Virus record (IMG/VR): IMGVR_UViG_3300027777_000066
Span: 1 to 41,258 of that record
Direction: 5' to 3' (one strand)
Length of the DNA: 41,258 nt
Source of the DNA: a virus
The notes below the pieces were generated by a model. That model had not been told where the DNA came from, searched no databases, and worked only from the letters and a program-made list of their open reading frames with translations. Below are positions 1 through 8,879 of this stretch, piece by piece (positions within the stretch are counted from its first letter, which is position 1; each line of letters opens with the position of its first letter). Both the position numbers and the translations under genes were made by a program.

Positions 1-27
1 GGGGGGGTATTTTAACTCATAGAAAGC

Positions 28-1206
28 ATGGCCAGAACCACCGTCAAATCCGGTTCGGTATCCATCACCGTCCAGCCGTGGCAGCACCCCAGCGGGCGCG
101 GATACTTCCGCGCCTCGTACCATTGCCCGCTGACCCAAAAGATCCGCCACATCACCCGCTCCACGCTGGCCAAGGCCAAGGCCGAAGCCTTCGCCAAAGC
201 CCAAGCCATATCCCAAGGTTCTCTCGACCTGGCAACTCTGCCACCCCACGTCATCAGATCGTTGCGCCGACTGCTGGAGTCAGATCCACAGCTCTCACTT
301 GTGGATGAGTTCCTGGCGTGGAAAGCCCGCGCCAAACCCGAAAAGCCTGCCAATGAAGCCGTGGCTGAATTTCTGCTCCTCAAGAAAGCCAACCAAGGAC
401 GCTCCACACAGAACTACCTCACGCTCAAGAAGAACCTCACACCCTTTGCCAGCCGTTTCGAGTCCCGGCCACTGGCATCCATCAGCGTGAGCGAGACTGA
501 ATCCCACCTCGCCTCCAACCCGAAACACGGAAACCGCACCCGTAAAAACGTCCGCGCGGCCATCGTCACGTTTTTCCGCTGGTGCTGCACAATGGATTAC
601 CTACAGGAAGGTAAAACCTCCGCTGAAAGAACCTCCACTCCCATCATCGAAGGCAGCATCCCCGAAACCTATCAACCCGAGGAACTGCGCGTATTTCTCG
701 CCAACGTCAAACCCGAGTTTCTCCCGTGGCTTGCCACCGCAGCCTTTGCTGGAGTGCGCACCGATGAGATTTCTCCCATACCAGGAAGCAAAAAAAGCCC
801 GCTAGACTGGGCAGATTTCAAGTGGGATCGGGATCTAATCATCATCCGGCCTGCAACATCCAAAACCAAGGACCGCCGAGTCGTGCCAATCCTTCCGGCC
901 CTTCGGTCATGGCTCTTTGAATTCCGCCTCGATGCAGGCCCGATCCACCGAACCCATGCCCCCACACACCGAGGAAGAGGCAAAGGCGCAAAGGCCGAGA
1001 CGGCTCGCCTCGGCGCACTGGTGGGGGGATGGAAGGACAACGCTCTTCGCCACAGCTTCATCAGCTATCGTGCGGCGATTGTGAGTCTTGGGAAAACCGC
1101 GATGGAAGCAGGCAACTCGGAAGCCGAGGCTCGGAAAAGCTACAACGATGCGAAAGGACCGGACGAAGCGGCGGAGTGGTTCTCGATACTGCGTCCAATC
1201 ATCTGA
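28..1206 (+). CDS. int: Tyrosine recombinase (phage integrase)
   Basis: This 392-aa protein is a site-specific recombinase that would join phage DNA to the host chromosome. The N-terminal part (about 1-100) is basic and looks like an arm-binding region. Residues about 105-190 resemble a SAM-like core-binding domain, and 210-385 the catalytic domain. Visible catalytic positions are R244 in AGVRTDEI, a lysine near 279-281 in SKTKDRR, R341-H342 in NALRHSF, and the nucleophile candidate Y372 in KSYNDA. Two positions that are often His in this family are Asn here (N338 before box II and N363 in AGNS), which is seen in divergent members. The ATG at 28 has no Shine-Dalgarno sequence. A tmRNA-like att core lies 140 bp downstream, as expected for an integrase with its own attP. 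The family call is firm; the target is inferred. Confidence 0.9.
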   Translation: MARTTVKSGSVSITVQPWQHPSGRGYFRASYHCPLTQKIRHITRSTLAKAKAEAFAKAQAISQGSLDLATLPPHVIRSLRRLLESDPQLSLVDEFLAWKARAKPEKPANEAVAEFLLLKKANQGRSTQNYLTLKKNLTPFASRFESRPLASISVSETESHLASNPKHGNRTRKNVRAAIVTFFRWCCTMDYLQEGKTSAERTSTPIIEGSIPETYQPEELRVFLANVKPEFLPWLATAAFAGVRTDEISPIPGSKKSPLDWADFKWDRDLIIIRPATSKTKDRRVVPILPALRSWLFEFRLDAGPIHRTHAPTHRGRGKGAKAETARLGALVGGWKDNALRHSFISYRAAIVSLGKTAMEAGNSEAEARKSYNDAKGPDEAAEWFSILRPII

Positions 1207-1220
1207 TAGGGAATTGGAAA

Positions 1221-1239
1221 TGTTCTCGGAATGTTCTCG
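1221..1239 (+). repeat. Left pair of TGTTCTCG direct repeats (putative integrase arm sites)
   Basis: TGTTCTCG occurs at 1221-1228 and 1232-1239, spaced 11 bp, i.e. one helical turn. A second pair lies on the other side of the att core. Pairs of short direct repeats flanking a core are the usual layout of integrase arm-type sites. They could instead be operators for the neighbouring HTH regulator. Confidence 0.5.
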
Positions 1240-1346
1240 ATTTAGGCACCGTTAGCGATATTCACGAGTTTTCAACGTTTTCATAACGTGTTCACTTTCA
1301 GCGTTTTGCATCTTTCTGATATTCAGCGATGGTCAATCATAGCGGA

Positions 1347-1368
1347 TTCGACTCCCCTCGCCTCCACC
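1347..1368 (+). other. attP: attP core: tmRNA 3'-end sequence
   Basis: The 22 bp read as T-loop TTCGACT, a 5-nt T-stem 3' strand CCCCT, a 7-nt acceptor 3' strand CGCCTCC, then discriminator A and CC. This is exactly the geometry of the last bases of a tmRNA or tRNA. TTCRACT plus CTCCACC is the tmRNA style (E. coli ssrA ends TTCAACT...CTCCACCA). The five bases before the T-loop (GCGGA) cannot pair with CCCCT, and no tmRNA body lies upstream, so this is an att copy and not a working RNA gene. It sits just after the integrase, the standard place for an attP. Identity with the host ssrA is inference. Confidence 0.72.
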
Positions 1369-1403
1369 TGTTTTCCCCTACTCCCATATAGAAACCTACT
1401 CCA

Positions 1404-1420
1404 TGTTCTCAACTGTTCTC
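1404..1420 (+). repeat. Right pair of TGTTCTC direct repeats (putative arm sites or operators)
   Basis: TGTTCTC occurs at 1404-1410 and 1414-1420, spaced 10 bp, 36 bp after the att core and 16 bp before the start of the HTH gene. The same word is found in the left pair at 1221-1239. A weak -10-like TAAATA (1424-1429) follows directly, so these copies could also control the HTH gene. Confidence 0.5.
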
Positions 1421-1436
1421 ACCTAAATAAAGCGCC

Positions 1437-1886
1437 ATGAGCAAACCACAGAAATTTTCCGCCATTTTGTCCGCCGCCCTCGCCAAGACCGGATGGAGCA
1501 AAGCGGAGCTGGCCCGCCGCGCAGGGATCAACCGCCGGGACGCCATCTCGTCATACACCATCGGTACGTCCACGCCATCGCCTGACTCGATGGAGAAGCT
1601 AGCCGCCGCACTTGGCGGGTCGGTCGATGACTTGATGAAGGGGCGGTTGCCAGCCGCCGACCTGCCTGCCGCGGTTGCGGTTCCGGTGGCACCTGCCGCT
1701 CCGGTGGAGATGCCCAAGCGTGGCAGGCCGCGCCTTGAGCGGGCGCTTGAGTCGGTGGGAGTGGCACCCGCCACAGAGACGGTGGATCTGCACCAGTCGG
1801 CGGACGGTAGGCTGCACCTGCGGCTTGACCGGGTGGTCACGCTCGATCAGGCGCAGCGCATCCTCGCGGTGCTGGCCGCTCAGTAG
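1437..1886 (+). CDS. XRE-family HTH regulator (probable phage repressor)
   Basis: This is a 149-aa DNA-binding protein. Residues about 8-65 form a Cro/C1-type helix-turn-helix: a helix with KTGWSKAELARRAGI, a turn and recognition helix around NRRDAISSYTIG, then TPSPDSMEKLAAALGGSVDDLM. This is followed by a Pro/Ala-rich linker (about 72-95), a basic GRPRLERAL segment with an AT-hook-like core, and a short C-terminal domain of unknown type. No peptidase S24 Ser/Lys dyad is visible, so it is not a LexA-type self-cleaving repressor. It lies alone on the plus strand beside int and attP, facing the late operon, and its 3' end overlaps the endolysin 3' end by 7 bp. Repressor function is inferred from position and fold. 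Confidence 0.8.
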   Translation: MSKPQKFSAILSAALAKTGWSKAELARRAGINRRDAISSYTIGTSTPSPDSMEKLAAALGGSVDDLMKGRLPAADLPAAVAVPVAPAAPVEMPKRGRPRLERALESVGVAPATETVDLHQSADGRLHLRLDRVVTLDQAQRILAVLAAQ

Positions 1887-2356
1887 AAGCGGATGCGGCT
1901 GCGGATGGCGGTGAGTGCGCGGCGCTTGGCGTACACGCCATCGCCGAGCCTTCCGCCGTCTCCGTTCGTGTTTCCCTCGACGGTGGGAACCATGCCGTCC
2001 TTGTCGGGTGTGCCGGTGGCGATGCCGATGTGGGAGAACGTGAAGATGACGATGTCGCCGCGTTGGATGTCTCCCATGTGTGGCTTGCGCAGGCGGACGG
2101 TGTTATCCACCGAGCGGCACCATCGTTCAAAGTCCCATGCCCCGGCTGTCTGCGGACGTGGGAAAGTGACGGTCTCGTCGGCAATGGCGCCACGTACGCA
2201 CCAGCAGACGAATGCGGCGCACCAGGCCCATGCGCCGACCGGCAGCCAGGTAGCTTGCTGGTAGCCCTCGATTTTGGTTCCACCGTTGGGCTTAGTTTCC
2301 CGCACGCCGATTTGACTCTCGGCGGCGGCTGCTAGTTTTTCGGATATGTTGCTCAT
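1880..2356 (-). CDS. Endolysin, CHAP/NlpC-type cysteine peptidase or amidase
   Basis: This is a 158-aa protein of CHAP-like type, which cuts peptidoglycan peptides or amide bonds. The catalytic set is visible: C46 in WAWCAAFVCW, H109 in FSHIGIA and an acidic/Asn region at VEGNTN (about 127-131). These follow an N-terminal helix with SQIGVRE typical of phage lysins. There is no signal peptide or membrane segment, so export would need a holin. It is the last gene of the late operon, just after the giant virion protein, and far from the small membrane (holin/spanin-like) genes near 25 kb. It could alternatively be a virion-associated lysin that helps DNA entry. Confidence 0.85.
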   Translation of the reverse strand: MSNISEKLAAAAESQIGVRETKPNGGTKIEGYQQATWLPVGAWAWCAAFVCWCVRGAIADETVTFPRPQTAGAWDFERWCRSVDNTVRLRKPHMGDIQRGDIVIFTFSHIGIATGTPDKDGMVPTVEGNTNGDGGRLGDGVYAKRRALTAIRSRIRFY

Positions 2357-2366
2357 AGATTTTGGT

Positions 2367-5300
2367 TCACGGCACCGGGCGGACGTGCAGGCGCATCGGG
2401 CCTTTTTTCTCGCCTTGGATCATGGCCTTTCCGGCGACGCTGCGGACAGCGGCCTCGCGGATGGCCGGGTGGTTCTGTGCCTGCACCAGCGCGGACACCA
2501 GACCGCTGCCTGGCATGGTCGATGCGGCGGCGTTCATCGCGGGTTGCGCGGCAAATCCCCACACGCTGCGGGCGAGCTTGCGTTCGGCGGTGTTGGTGTT
2601 GGGTGAGTTTTTATTGCCCGTGGCCACGCCGATAGCCTGGCCGACGATGGACGAGGCAGCTCCGAGCGATGGACCGAGAATGCGGGTTGCCGGGTCTTGG
2701 CCGTAGCGAGCGCCGGTGGCCATGTTGAAGAGGATGTCGTAGCCGCCCATCACCGACGAGCGGGAAATCATTTGCAAGGCGCGGGCTTGAGCCAGTTCGC
2801 CGGGGGAGAGCGTCTTATTCTGGTCGGTGCGGGCAGGGTCGCTGTAAAGCCCTTCGCGGAGGCGCTGGATGGCGTACTGGGCAGCGGCGATGGTGGCGAT
2901 GCCCTTGAGCGTGTCGCCAACGATCTTGGTCCGCTCCGCGCCGGACATCTTCTCCACCACTCCATCGACGACAGCCTCGCCCCGGTAGGCCGTGCGCAGC
3001 AGTCTGGCTTGGCGGGCAAGCACTTGGTCTTGGAAGGCGAACAGGAACGATTGGAGTGCGTAGAACATCCCGCCCGCCGGGGAGTTGGCATGTTGCGGGC
3101 GCACGCCACGGGTCACTTCGAGCGAGCCGCCGGAGTTTTTGAAAAGGTGCAGCGCGTCGCGGTACATCTTTGCTTCCGGCGTGTCTGCGGTGAGCATGCC
3201 GAGCTTGTCTCGGGACTTGGCGAAGTCCTCGGTGAACTTGAGCATCGCCGGGATGTCCTTGGAGCCGATGCCCACCTCGTTGAGATGCTTCCCGGCCAGC
3301 GTCTTCATCGACCCGCCCGCTTGGCGCAGTTCGAGCTGGGTGCGGATGAAGCTGTGGCCGATGTCCACCGTCGCCGCGTGGGTGGCGTTGGTCAGCGCGG
3401 TGAGCCAGGTCTTCGTGTGGAACATGGCCACCAGTTCGCCGCCCTTGCCGTGGCCGCCGTAGGAATCGAGGAAGCGGTTGGCGGCCAGCAACGAATTGAA
3501 GCCGTCGCTGCTCGCGCCGATGGCGTTGGAGAGGATGCGGGATTCTTCCGGTGCCATGCCGCGCAGTTCGCGGTGCATGCCCTTGATGGTGCCTACGAGT
3601 CCGCGTGCCACGTCGGACAGCTTGCCCGTGCGGATACCAGCGAGGAAAGGTTCGCCAAGTGAGGAAAACGCGGAGCGGGCGAGGAAGGCAAGCTGGGCGT
3701 GGGTGTGCGCGATCTCCAGCGCCTTGCGCATCGTCGGGTTGTCCTGGCCGTTGAGGCCGAAATACTCCTTCATCAGCGTGGCCGCCGGGGCGATCATGCT
3801 TTCGTTGCCCTCCGCGATCATGTCGGAGCGGAGTTTCTTCCACTTGGCCATCGGGTCGATCTCGCCGTTGGCGCGGGGATTGCCGGCGGCATCGAGCGCG
3901 GGGCCGGAGAACGTGCGTGCCACCCCGGCGGCCCGCACTGCGTCACCGATCTCGGTGCGCAGGATGGCGTCTGGGTTGCGCAGGTAGAACTTGCCGAGCA
4001 ACTGGTCGGCCTCGGGTCCGAACTCGCGACTCTTGAGCATCGACGGGTTGCCGCGTCCGCTGCTGAACAGGTCGTTGCCGTCCGACGAAATGCCCACCTC
4101 GTCCGTCTGGATGTTGGCGAAGTATTTCTTGGCGCTGTCTGCGGAGTCGCGGGCGCTGATCTCCTTGATCTCCGCGCCGATGGCGGTCAGGCGCTTGGCG
4201 TCCTTGAGTGGCGTGAGGGTGGCGGCCTCGGCGTTGAGTGCGGCGATCTCCTTGCGCCACTTCGCCTTGTAGGCGTTGGCCGCCTGCGCCAGAAACTCCT
4301 TCTCGTTGGAAAGCACCGTGGAGCGGTCCAGCACCCGGCGCATGGTGCGCGGTCCGGCGTCGCCCACCTGCACGCCAGCTTCCTTCATGTAGGCCAGCAA
4401 GTCCTCGCGGATTTTGACGTAGGCTTCCACCGCCTTTTTCAGCTCCGGCTGGTTGGCCAGTTCGCCGTCGCGGGAGGCGTCGCAGATGTGGTCGCCGATG
4501 CGTTCCATGAACGCGTCGCGCTCGCGGCGGGGCATCGCGTTGAGGAGCGGGGCGAGCGCCGTCTTGATGGCGTCGATCCGGTTGGCGAACGTCTTCAGAT
4601 CGTGATTCATCCCCAGGTCCGTGGCCACTCCATGCACGCCGTCCGCGCCTTTGGCCAGACCTACCAAGTCTTCGGTGAACTTGCCGAACGCCTTGCTCTC
4701 GGTGCCAGTCAGGCCGCCTTGGGCGAGGTGGCGCATCTTGTTGCCGATGCCCGTCATGTAGGTGGCGTGGAAGACGGTGGCGAACTGCTTGATGTCGTGG
4801 AGTGGGGCACCCCGGCGCATGCGGTCGATGAACGTGCTGGCACCTTCCAGCGCCTTGTCTGCCCACTCGCCCCACTGGCGGGCGCTCTCGGTCTTGCGCG
4901 TCAGCCGGGTGTCCCTGGCGAACATCATGTCCTGGAAAATCTTGGGTCCGTTCTGGCGGATGTAGGCGGCGTTGTCGGGGTAGCGTTTGGCCATGCCGTC
5001 GATGAGGTCTTGCATCGTCGGGGTCTTGCCACCGGCGGCCAGTTCCTCAGCCAGCTTGGGCATTTCCTGCATGAACTTCGCGTCGCGCTCGCCCTGGTAG
5101 CGCAGCTCGTCCTGCGACTTGGCAATGATGTGAGATTTGATGCTGGCTTCCTCGGCCTTGGTGAGTGCTGGCAGACCCGCCGCCGCTCTGTCTGCCCGCA
5201 GGTGGGCGATGACCGCCTTGACCGCATCGCTGATGGACTTGCCAACTTCGAGTGTCTTGATGGCCACAGACAGCGCGGCGTCCCATGCCTGGGCACCGAG

Positions 5301-8300
5301 GATGTCAACCGGCATCGCGTTCATGCGCCCGCTGCCCTTCTCGCCCTTGATCCAGTTCTGCACGTCCTGCTGGTGCGCCTTGAGACCGTCGATGAGGCTG
5401 CGCTGCTCGGGGGGGAGAGCGGCGGTGGGTTGCGTTTCGTTTTGTGGCGTGGCTTGCTCCAACTCCTGTCTCAGTTCCGCCATTCGGGCAGCGTTCTGCT
5501 TTTTGACCAAATCGGTCGTGCCACGTTGAGAAATCCTATACTCCAGCGTCCTGATGTGGCGCTTAATACGGTCGGTAGTGGATTCGGGGTTGGTGGTGGC
5601 GGGCGCGGCGGGTGTCTCTACCACGACTGCCGGTTCCGGCTTGGGTGCGGGTTGGTCGCGGCGGTTGTTGAACAGCGGCGTCTCGCCCTCCGTGGGGCCG
5701 AACAAGTCGGACGTGGTATCGCCAGCGTTGCCCTTGAGCGGTGCCGCCTGGCGCTTGGCAAGTTCTTCCTTGACTCTGGCGGCGTCTGCCTCCGCCTTGA
5801 TCTCGGCGTCGGTGGCGTGGCCTTGCAGTGCGAAGTCTTCGGCTGCGGGCTTGGCGGGCGGCGTATCCACGGGAGCGGGCGGCCTGTCTGCGATAACCGG
5901 CTTGGCTGGAGGTTCGGCGAACGGGTCATACGCATCGTCTGAAAAATGCTCGTCTGCGGGCAGGTGATCTGTCCGTGCCGGTAGAACGTCTTGCGCACGG
6001 GCACGTTCGCCATCGGTGACGGTGCCCTTGCCCTTGTTGGAAATGACAATCTCCTGTTGCGGGTCGATGCGTTGGGTGCCGAACTTGTCATGGTCCTGCA
6101 CCACCATCAAGCCTTCCGGCCCGTCGAACCCCTCGACCACATCGGCGTGCGTGACCTTGAATTTCTCACCGGCCATCGAGAACGTGTCGCCCTCAGCCAA
6201 GTCACTTACGGCAACTTTCTCACCCTTGCCTTTTGGGTTCTCCAGCGCGGCGGTAAAGTCTTTGTGCTGTGTTTCGAGTCGGTCCCAATGCGGCTGCATC
6301 GCGTCGCCTTTTATCCCGTTCTGGCTGGCTACCCTACCCAGTTCCTCGTTGAGCTGGGCGTGGAACTCCTTGACGGTAATGCCAAGCGCACCGGCCAGTT
6401 TGTCCACAGACAGCGCGGTGGGCGACGGGTTGTGCAGGCTCTTGAGCGTGGCATCGGCCAGCTTGCCGCCATCGGTCTTGCCGAAGCCGCCAACCCGTGC
6501 GGCGTCATCGCGGGTTTCTCCGAAGCCATCGGCGATGGCGCGGCTTTTCTCGCTGAGTTTCGCGCCCTTTCGCACTAGCTTTTCGATCAAGTCACTACCG
6601 CGATGCGGTGGTTGGAATCCGCCGTTGTCTCTGATCTTATTCATCAGCTCGAACTCGCCGGAGTCATGCACCTCGGCCACGCGGGCCGCCAGTCGCTTGG
6701 CCTCTCCCGGCTTCAATCCGCCCGCCTCGGCAATCTGGGCGTTGAAAGCAGCGGCACGGTTGCGCAAGTTTTCCAGTTGTTGCGGAGTGCCCTTGCCGGA
6801 CGCCTCCAACCGGGCGATCTGATTCTCGATTTGCTTCACCTGCCCGTTCTTCAGTGACAACTGCTTGGGCGTGAGCGGGACCGCTGGTGCCGCCGTCGTT
6901 TCCGGCGTAACCACGGCGGCAGCAGGCGCGGCGGCAGCGACCACCGGCCTCGTTTCCGGTGCGGAGGGCGGCTTGGGCACCACCTCCGCGACCGGTATTA
7001 CGGGTTCAGCAGCATTTGCCGCCCTTGCCGCCACCCTTGGTGGGAGGCTTGCTTGGTTTGGATTTGGCCATGGTTGTGTGGGGTTCGGTTGCGGTTCTAT
7101 CGCCGCCGGGATGGCGGCGGGAGAGGGGCGGTTCAGCTCTCGAATGGCTGCGGCGCGGTTGTCTGCGGCGGTGGTGGCGGCGAGGCTGGCGCGTTGCGAC
7201 GGGAGTTCCGGGCTGCCAGTCGGTAGAGGAACGCGTTGACGCTGCCATGCGTCTCGTGCCGAAGAGAGGGCGTTGAGGTTGTCGATGTCTCCTCGGAGCT
7301 TGGTGGTGAGGGCGGTTCTGGTGTCATCGGATAGGTTGGGGTGGTTCTCGGCCGCCGCGAGGGCGGTGGTGATTTGGTCGTGGGCGTTTAGGATAGACTC
7401 GTCGGTCACGCCGCGTGCGTGCTGGGCGAACTCGGGCGTGTCCCGCACGGGTATGCTGGCGAGTCCCTTGCGGCGCTTCATGGAAGTCCCCAGGTCCGCG
7501 ATGTCCAGCACGGTGTCGCTGGTGGGGTCGATGTGGCCTAGCACCTGGTGTAGCGCCTCGCCCTCGGTGTCGCCGAACAGGCGGGTGGCTATCTGTCTGT
7601 CTGTCTGGTGGTCGCCGGTCGGGGTTAGCCCCAGTTGCTTGATGGACTGCTCGGTGTGGAAGTTGAATGGCAGTTCCACGATCTCTCCGCCGGGGAGTTG
7701 CAAGGCCGGTCTGCCGTTGTCGTCGATGAGTTTGCCCTTGTAGCCCTGCCACTCGGTGTCCTTGCCGATCAGGTCGGTGATGGTGGGGTCGGGCGCACGC
7801 GGGGGCGTCACGTCGAGCGTGCCCCCGCTGTCCAGTGTCCGCGCCGGCAGGGTGGCCGCAGCCCGCCGCACGTCGTTGGGCGTGACGGTGGCACCCGCGC
7901 CGCTGGGTGTCAGGGTGTTCGGGTCGATGCCGAGCGGCGCGGCCATGTCCCCGGCAAGCCGGGTGGCTCCGGCGGCTTTCAACGGTCCCACCGCTGGAGT
8001 GACCACGGGCGCATTTGTTTCAAGAGGGACACCGCCAGCCTCCACTGGCGTACCCGTTGCAGGTTCTCCCTGCACACCATGCTGCGTCTCCGGGGAAGAT
8101 TGTTGTCCGAACTGCGGCACCCATGCTTTAGGATGCCAGCCGCGATTGAAGATCAAGCCAAGACCTGCCTGCTCGGCCACGTCCTGCGGGCCGTTGCCCG
8201 TCACGGCTCCCAGACCGGCACCCACGCCACCCGCAACGAGTGGCTCCATGATGTCGCTGGATGCTTGGCGGGCAATGGCGTCGGCACCGGGTCGAAGCCC

Positions 8301-8879
8301 CTGCACCAATACTTGTCTGCCGTCTGCGGTGAGCATCTTGGTCAGTGCGCCTGCCGCCCGCAGCGGTCCCGGCGCTCCACCGCCGCCGATGGCTCCGCCG
8401 AGCATTGCCGACCACTTGTTGGCACCGTAGTCGGCCTCCGCCGAATGCGTGCCCATGAAGGAGTTGGGCGCGATGGCGTCTGCCGCCACGTCTTGCACCT
8501 TGCGAGCGCCCATGAAGCCAGCCAGTCCGCCAGCCACGACACCGATGGCCACTGTCACCGGGTTGAGTCCCATCGCGCCCGCTGCCGCGCCTGACGCCGC
8601 GCCGGTGGCCATGCCAGCCAGCCCCGGTCCTACCGATCTAGCCGCCTCGCGGGCGAACGAGCCTAGCGGCGAGGGGGCGTTGTCTCTTTCCAGTTTTGCC
8701 GCCGCATTGCGGGCCATTCCGAAGCGAGACATCTCGTCCGCATTCATGGCGGCGGGTGGAGTCTTATCGGAAGTTAGGATTTTCTGCGTATGAAGGTCCA
8801 ACTCTGAATCGCTCAACTCGGTTGGCGAGTCGATTTGATATTGGCGACCGTCAGGAAGATTGGCGATATATGATGGCAT
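2367..8879 (-). CDS. Giant virion protein (large polyvalent / DNA-ejection type)
   Basis: At 2170 aa this one gene fills 16% of the window. Residues about 85-140 are Gly/Ala-rich and hydrophobic (GAASGAAAGAMG, GVVAGGLAGFMGARK), like a membrane-inserting segment. About 250-800 are low-complexity Pro/Ala/Thr linkers between small domains. A long helical half follows (about 1150-2170). The C-terminal stretch with GMFYALQSFLFAFQDQVLARQ resembles the ends of large internal virion proteins of short-tailed phages. No transglycosylase or polymerase motif could be recognised. Its start overlaps the previous gene's stop as TAATG, and it is followed closely by the endolysin. A role in crossing the host envelope during DNA injection is inference from size, composition and position. 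Confidence 0.72.
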   Translation of the reverse strand: MPSYIANLPDGRQYQIDSPTELSDSELDLHTQKILTSDKTPPAAMNADEMSRFGMARNAAAKLERDNAPSPLGSFAREAARSVGPGLAGMATGAASGAAAGAMGLNPVTVAIGVVAGGLAGFMGARKVQDVAADAIAPNSFMGTHSAEADYGANKWSAMLGGAIGGGGAPGPLRAAGALTKMLTADGRQVLVQGLRPGADAIARQASSDIMEPLVAGGVGAGLGAVTGNGPQDVAEQAGLGLIFNRGWHPKAWVPQFGQQSSPETQHGVQGEPATGTPVEAGGVPLETNAPVVTPAVGPLKAAGATRLAGDMAAPLGIDPNTLTPSGAGATVTPNDVRRAAATLPARTLDSGGTLDVTPPRAPDPTITDLIGKDTEWQGYKGKLIDDNGRPALQLPGGEIVELPFNFHTEQSIKQLGLTPTGDHQTDRQIATRLFGDTEGEALHQVLGHIDPTSDTVLDIADLGTSMKRRKGLASIPVRDTPEFAQHARGVTDESILNAHDQITTALAAAENHPNLSDDTRTALTTKLRGDIDNLNALSSARDAWQRQRVPLPTGSPELPSQRASLAATTAADNRAAAIRELNRPSPAAIPAAIEPQPNPTQPWPNPNQASLPPRVAARAANAAEPVIPVAEVVPKPPSAPETRPVVAAAAPAAAVVTPETTAAPAVPLTPKQLSLKNGQVKQIENQIARLEASGKGTPQQLENLRNRAAAFNAQIAEAGGLKPGEAKRLAARVAEVHDSGEFELMNKIRDNGGFQPPHRGSDLIEKLVRKGAKLSEKSRAIADGFGETRDDAARVGGFGKTDGGKLADATLKSLHNPSPTALSVDKLAGALGITVKEFHAQLNEELGRVASQNGIKGDAMQPHWDRLETQHKDFTAALENPKGKGEKVAVSDLAEGDTFSMAGEKFKVTHADVVEGFDGPEGLMVVQDHDKFGTQRIDPQQEIVISNKGKGTVTDGERARAQDVLPARTDHLPADEHFSDDAYDPFAEPPAKPVIADRPPAPVDTPPAKPAAEDFALQGHATDAEIKAEADAARVKEELAKRQAAPLKGNAGDTTSDLFGPTEGETPLFNNRRDQPAPKPEPAVVVETPAAPATTNPESTTDRIKRHIRTLEYRISQRGTTDLVKKQNAARMAELRQELEQATPQNETQPTAALPPEQRSLIDGLKAHQQDVQNWIKGEKGSGRMNAMPVDILGAQAWDAALSVAIKTLEVGKSISDAVKAVIAHLRADRAAAGLPALTKAEEASIKSHIIAKSQDELRYQGERDAKFMQEMPKLAEELAAGGKTPTMQDLIDGMAKRYPDNAAYIRQNGPKIFQDMMFARDTRLTRKTESARQWGEWADKALEGASTFIDRMRRGAPLHDIKQFATVFHATYMTGIGNKMRHLAQGGLTGTESKAFGKFTEDLVGLAKGADGVHGVATDLGMNHDLKTFANRIDAIKTALAPLLNAMPRRERDAFMERIGDHICDASRDGELANQPELKKAVEAYVKIREDLLAYMKEAGVQVGDAGPRTMRRVLDRSTVLSNEKEFLAQAANAYKAKWRKEIAALNAEAATLTPLKDAKRLTAIGAEIKEISARDSADSAKKYFANIQTDEVGISSDGNDLFSSGRGNPSMLKSREFGPEADQLLGKFYLRNPDAILRTEIGDAVRAAGVARTFSGPALDAAGNPRANGEIDPMAKWKKLRSDMIAEGNESMIAPAATLMKEYFGLNGQDNPTMRKALEIAHTHAQLAFLARSAFSSLGEPFLAGIRTGKLSDVARGLVGTIKGMHRELRGMAPEESRILSNAIGASSDGFNSLLAANRFLDSYGGHGKGGELVAMFHTKTWLTALTNATHAATVDIGHSFIRTQLELRQAGGSMKTLAGKHLNEVGIGSKDIPAMLKFTEDFAKSRDKLGMLTADTPEAKMYRDALHLFKNSGGSLEVTRGVRPQHANSPAGGMFYALQSFLFAFQDQVLARQARLLRTAYRGEAVVDGVVEKMSGAERTKIVGDTLKGIATIAAAQYAIQRLREGLYSDPARTDQNKTLSPGELAQARALQMISRSSVMGGYDILFNMATGARYGQDPATRILGPSLGAASSIVGQAIGVATGNKNSPNTNTAERKLARSVWGFAAQPAMNAAASTMPGSGLVSALVQAQNHPAIREAAVRSVAGKAMIQGEKKGPMRLHVRPVP

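Noticed and set aside
1342-1370. Complete tRNA or tmRNA gene
   Set aside because: Only the 3' end is present; there is no 5' acceptor strand or other arm upstream, and the T-stem does not pair.
3699-5942. A 747-codon plus-strand open frame
   Set aside because: It lies wholly opposite the giant virion gene in GC-rich DNA, where antisense frames stay open by codon bias; its composition looks non-protein.
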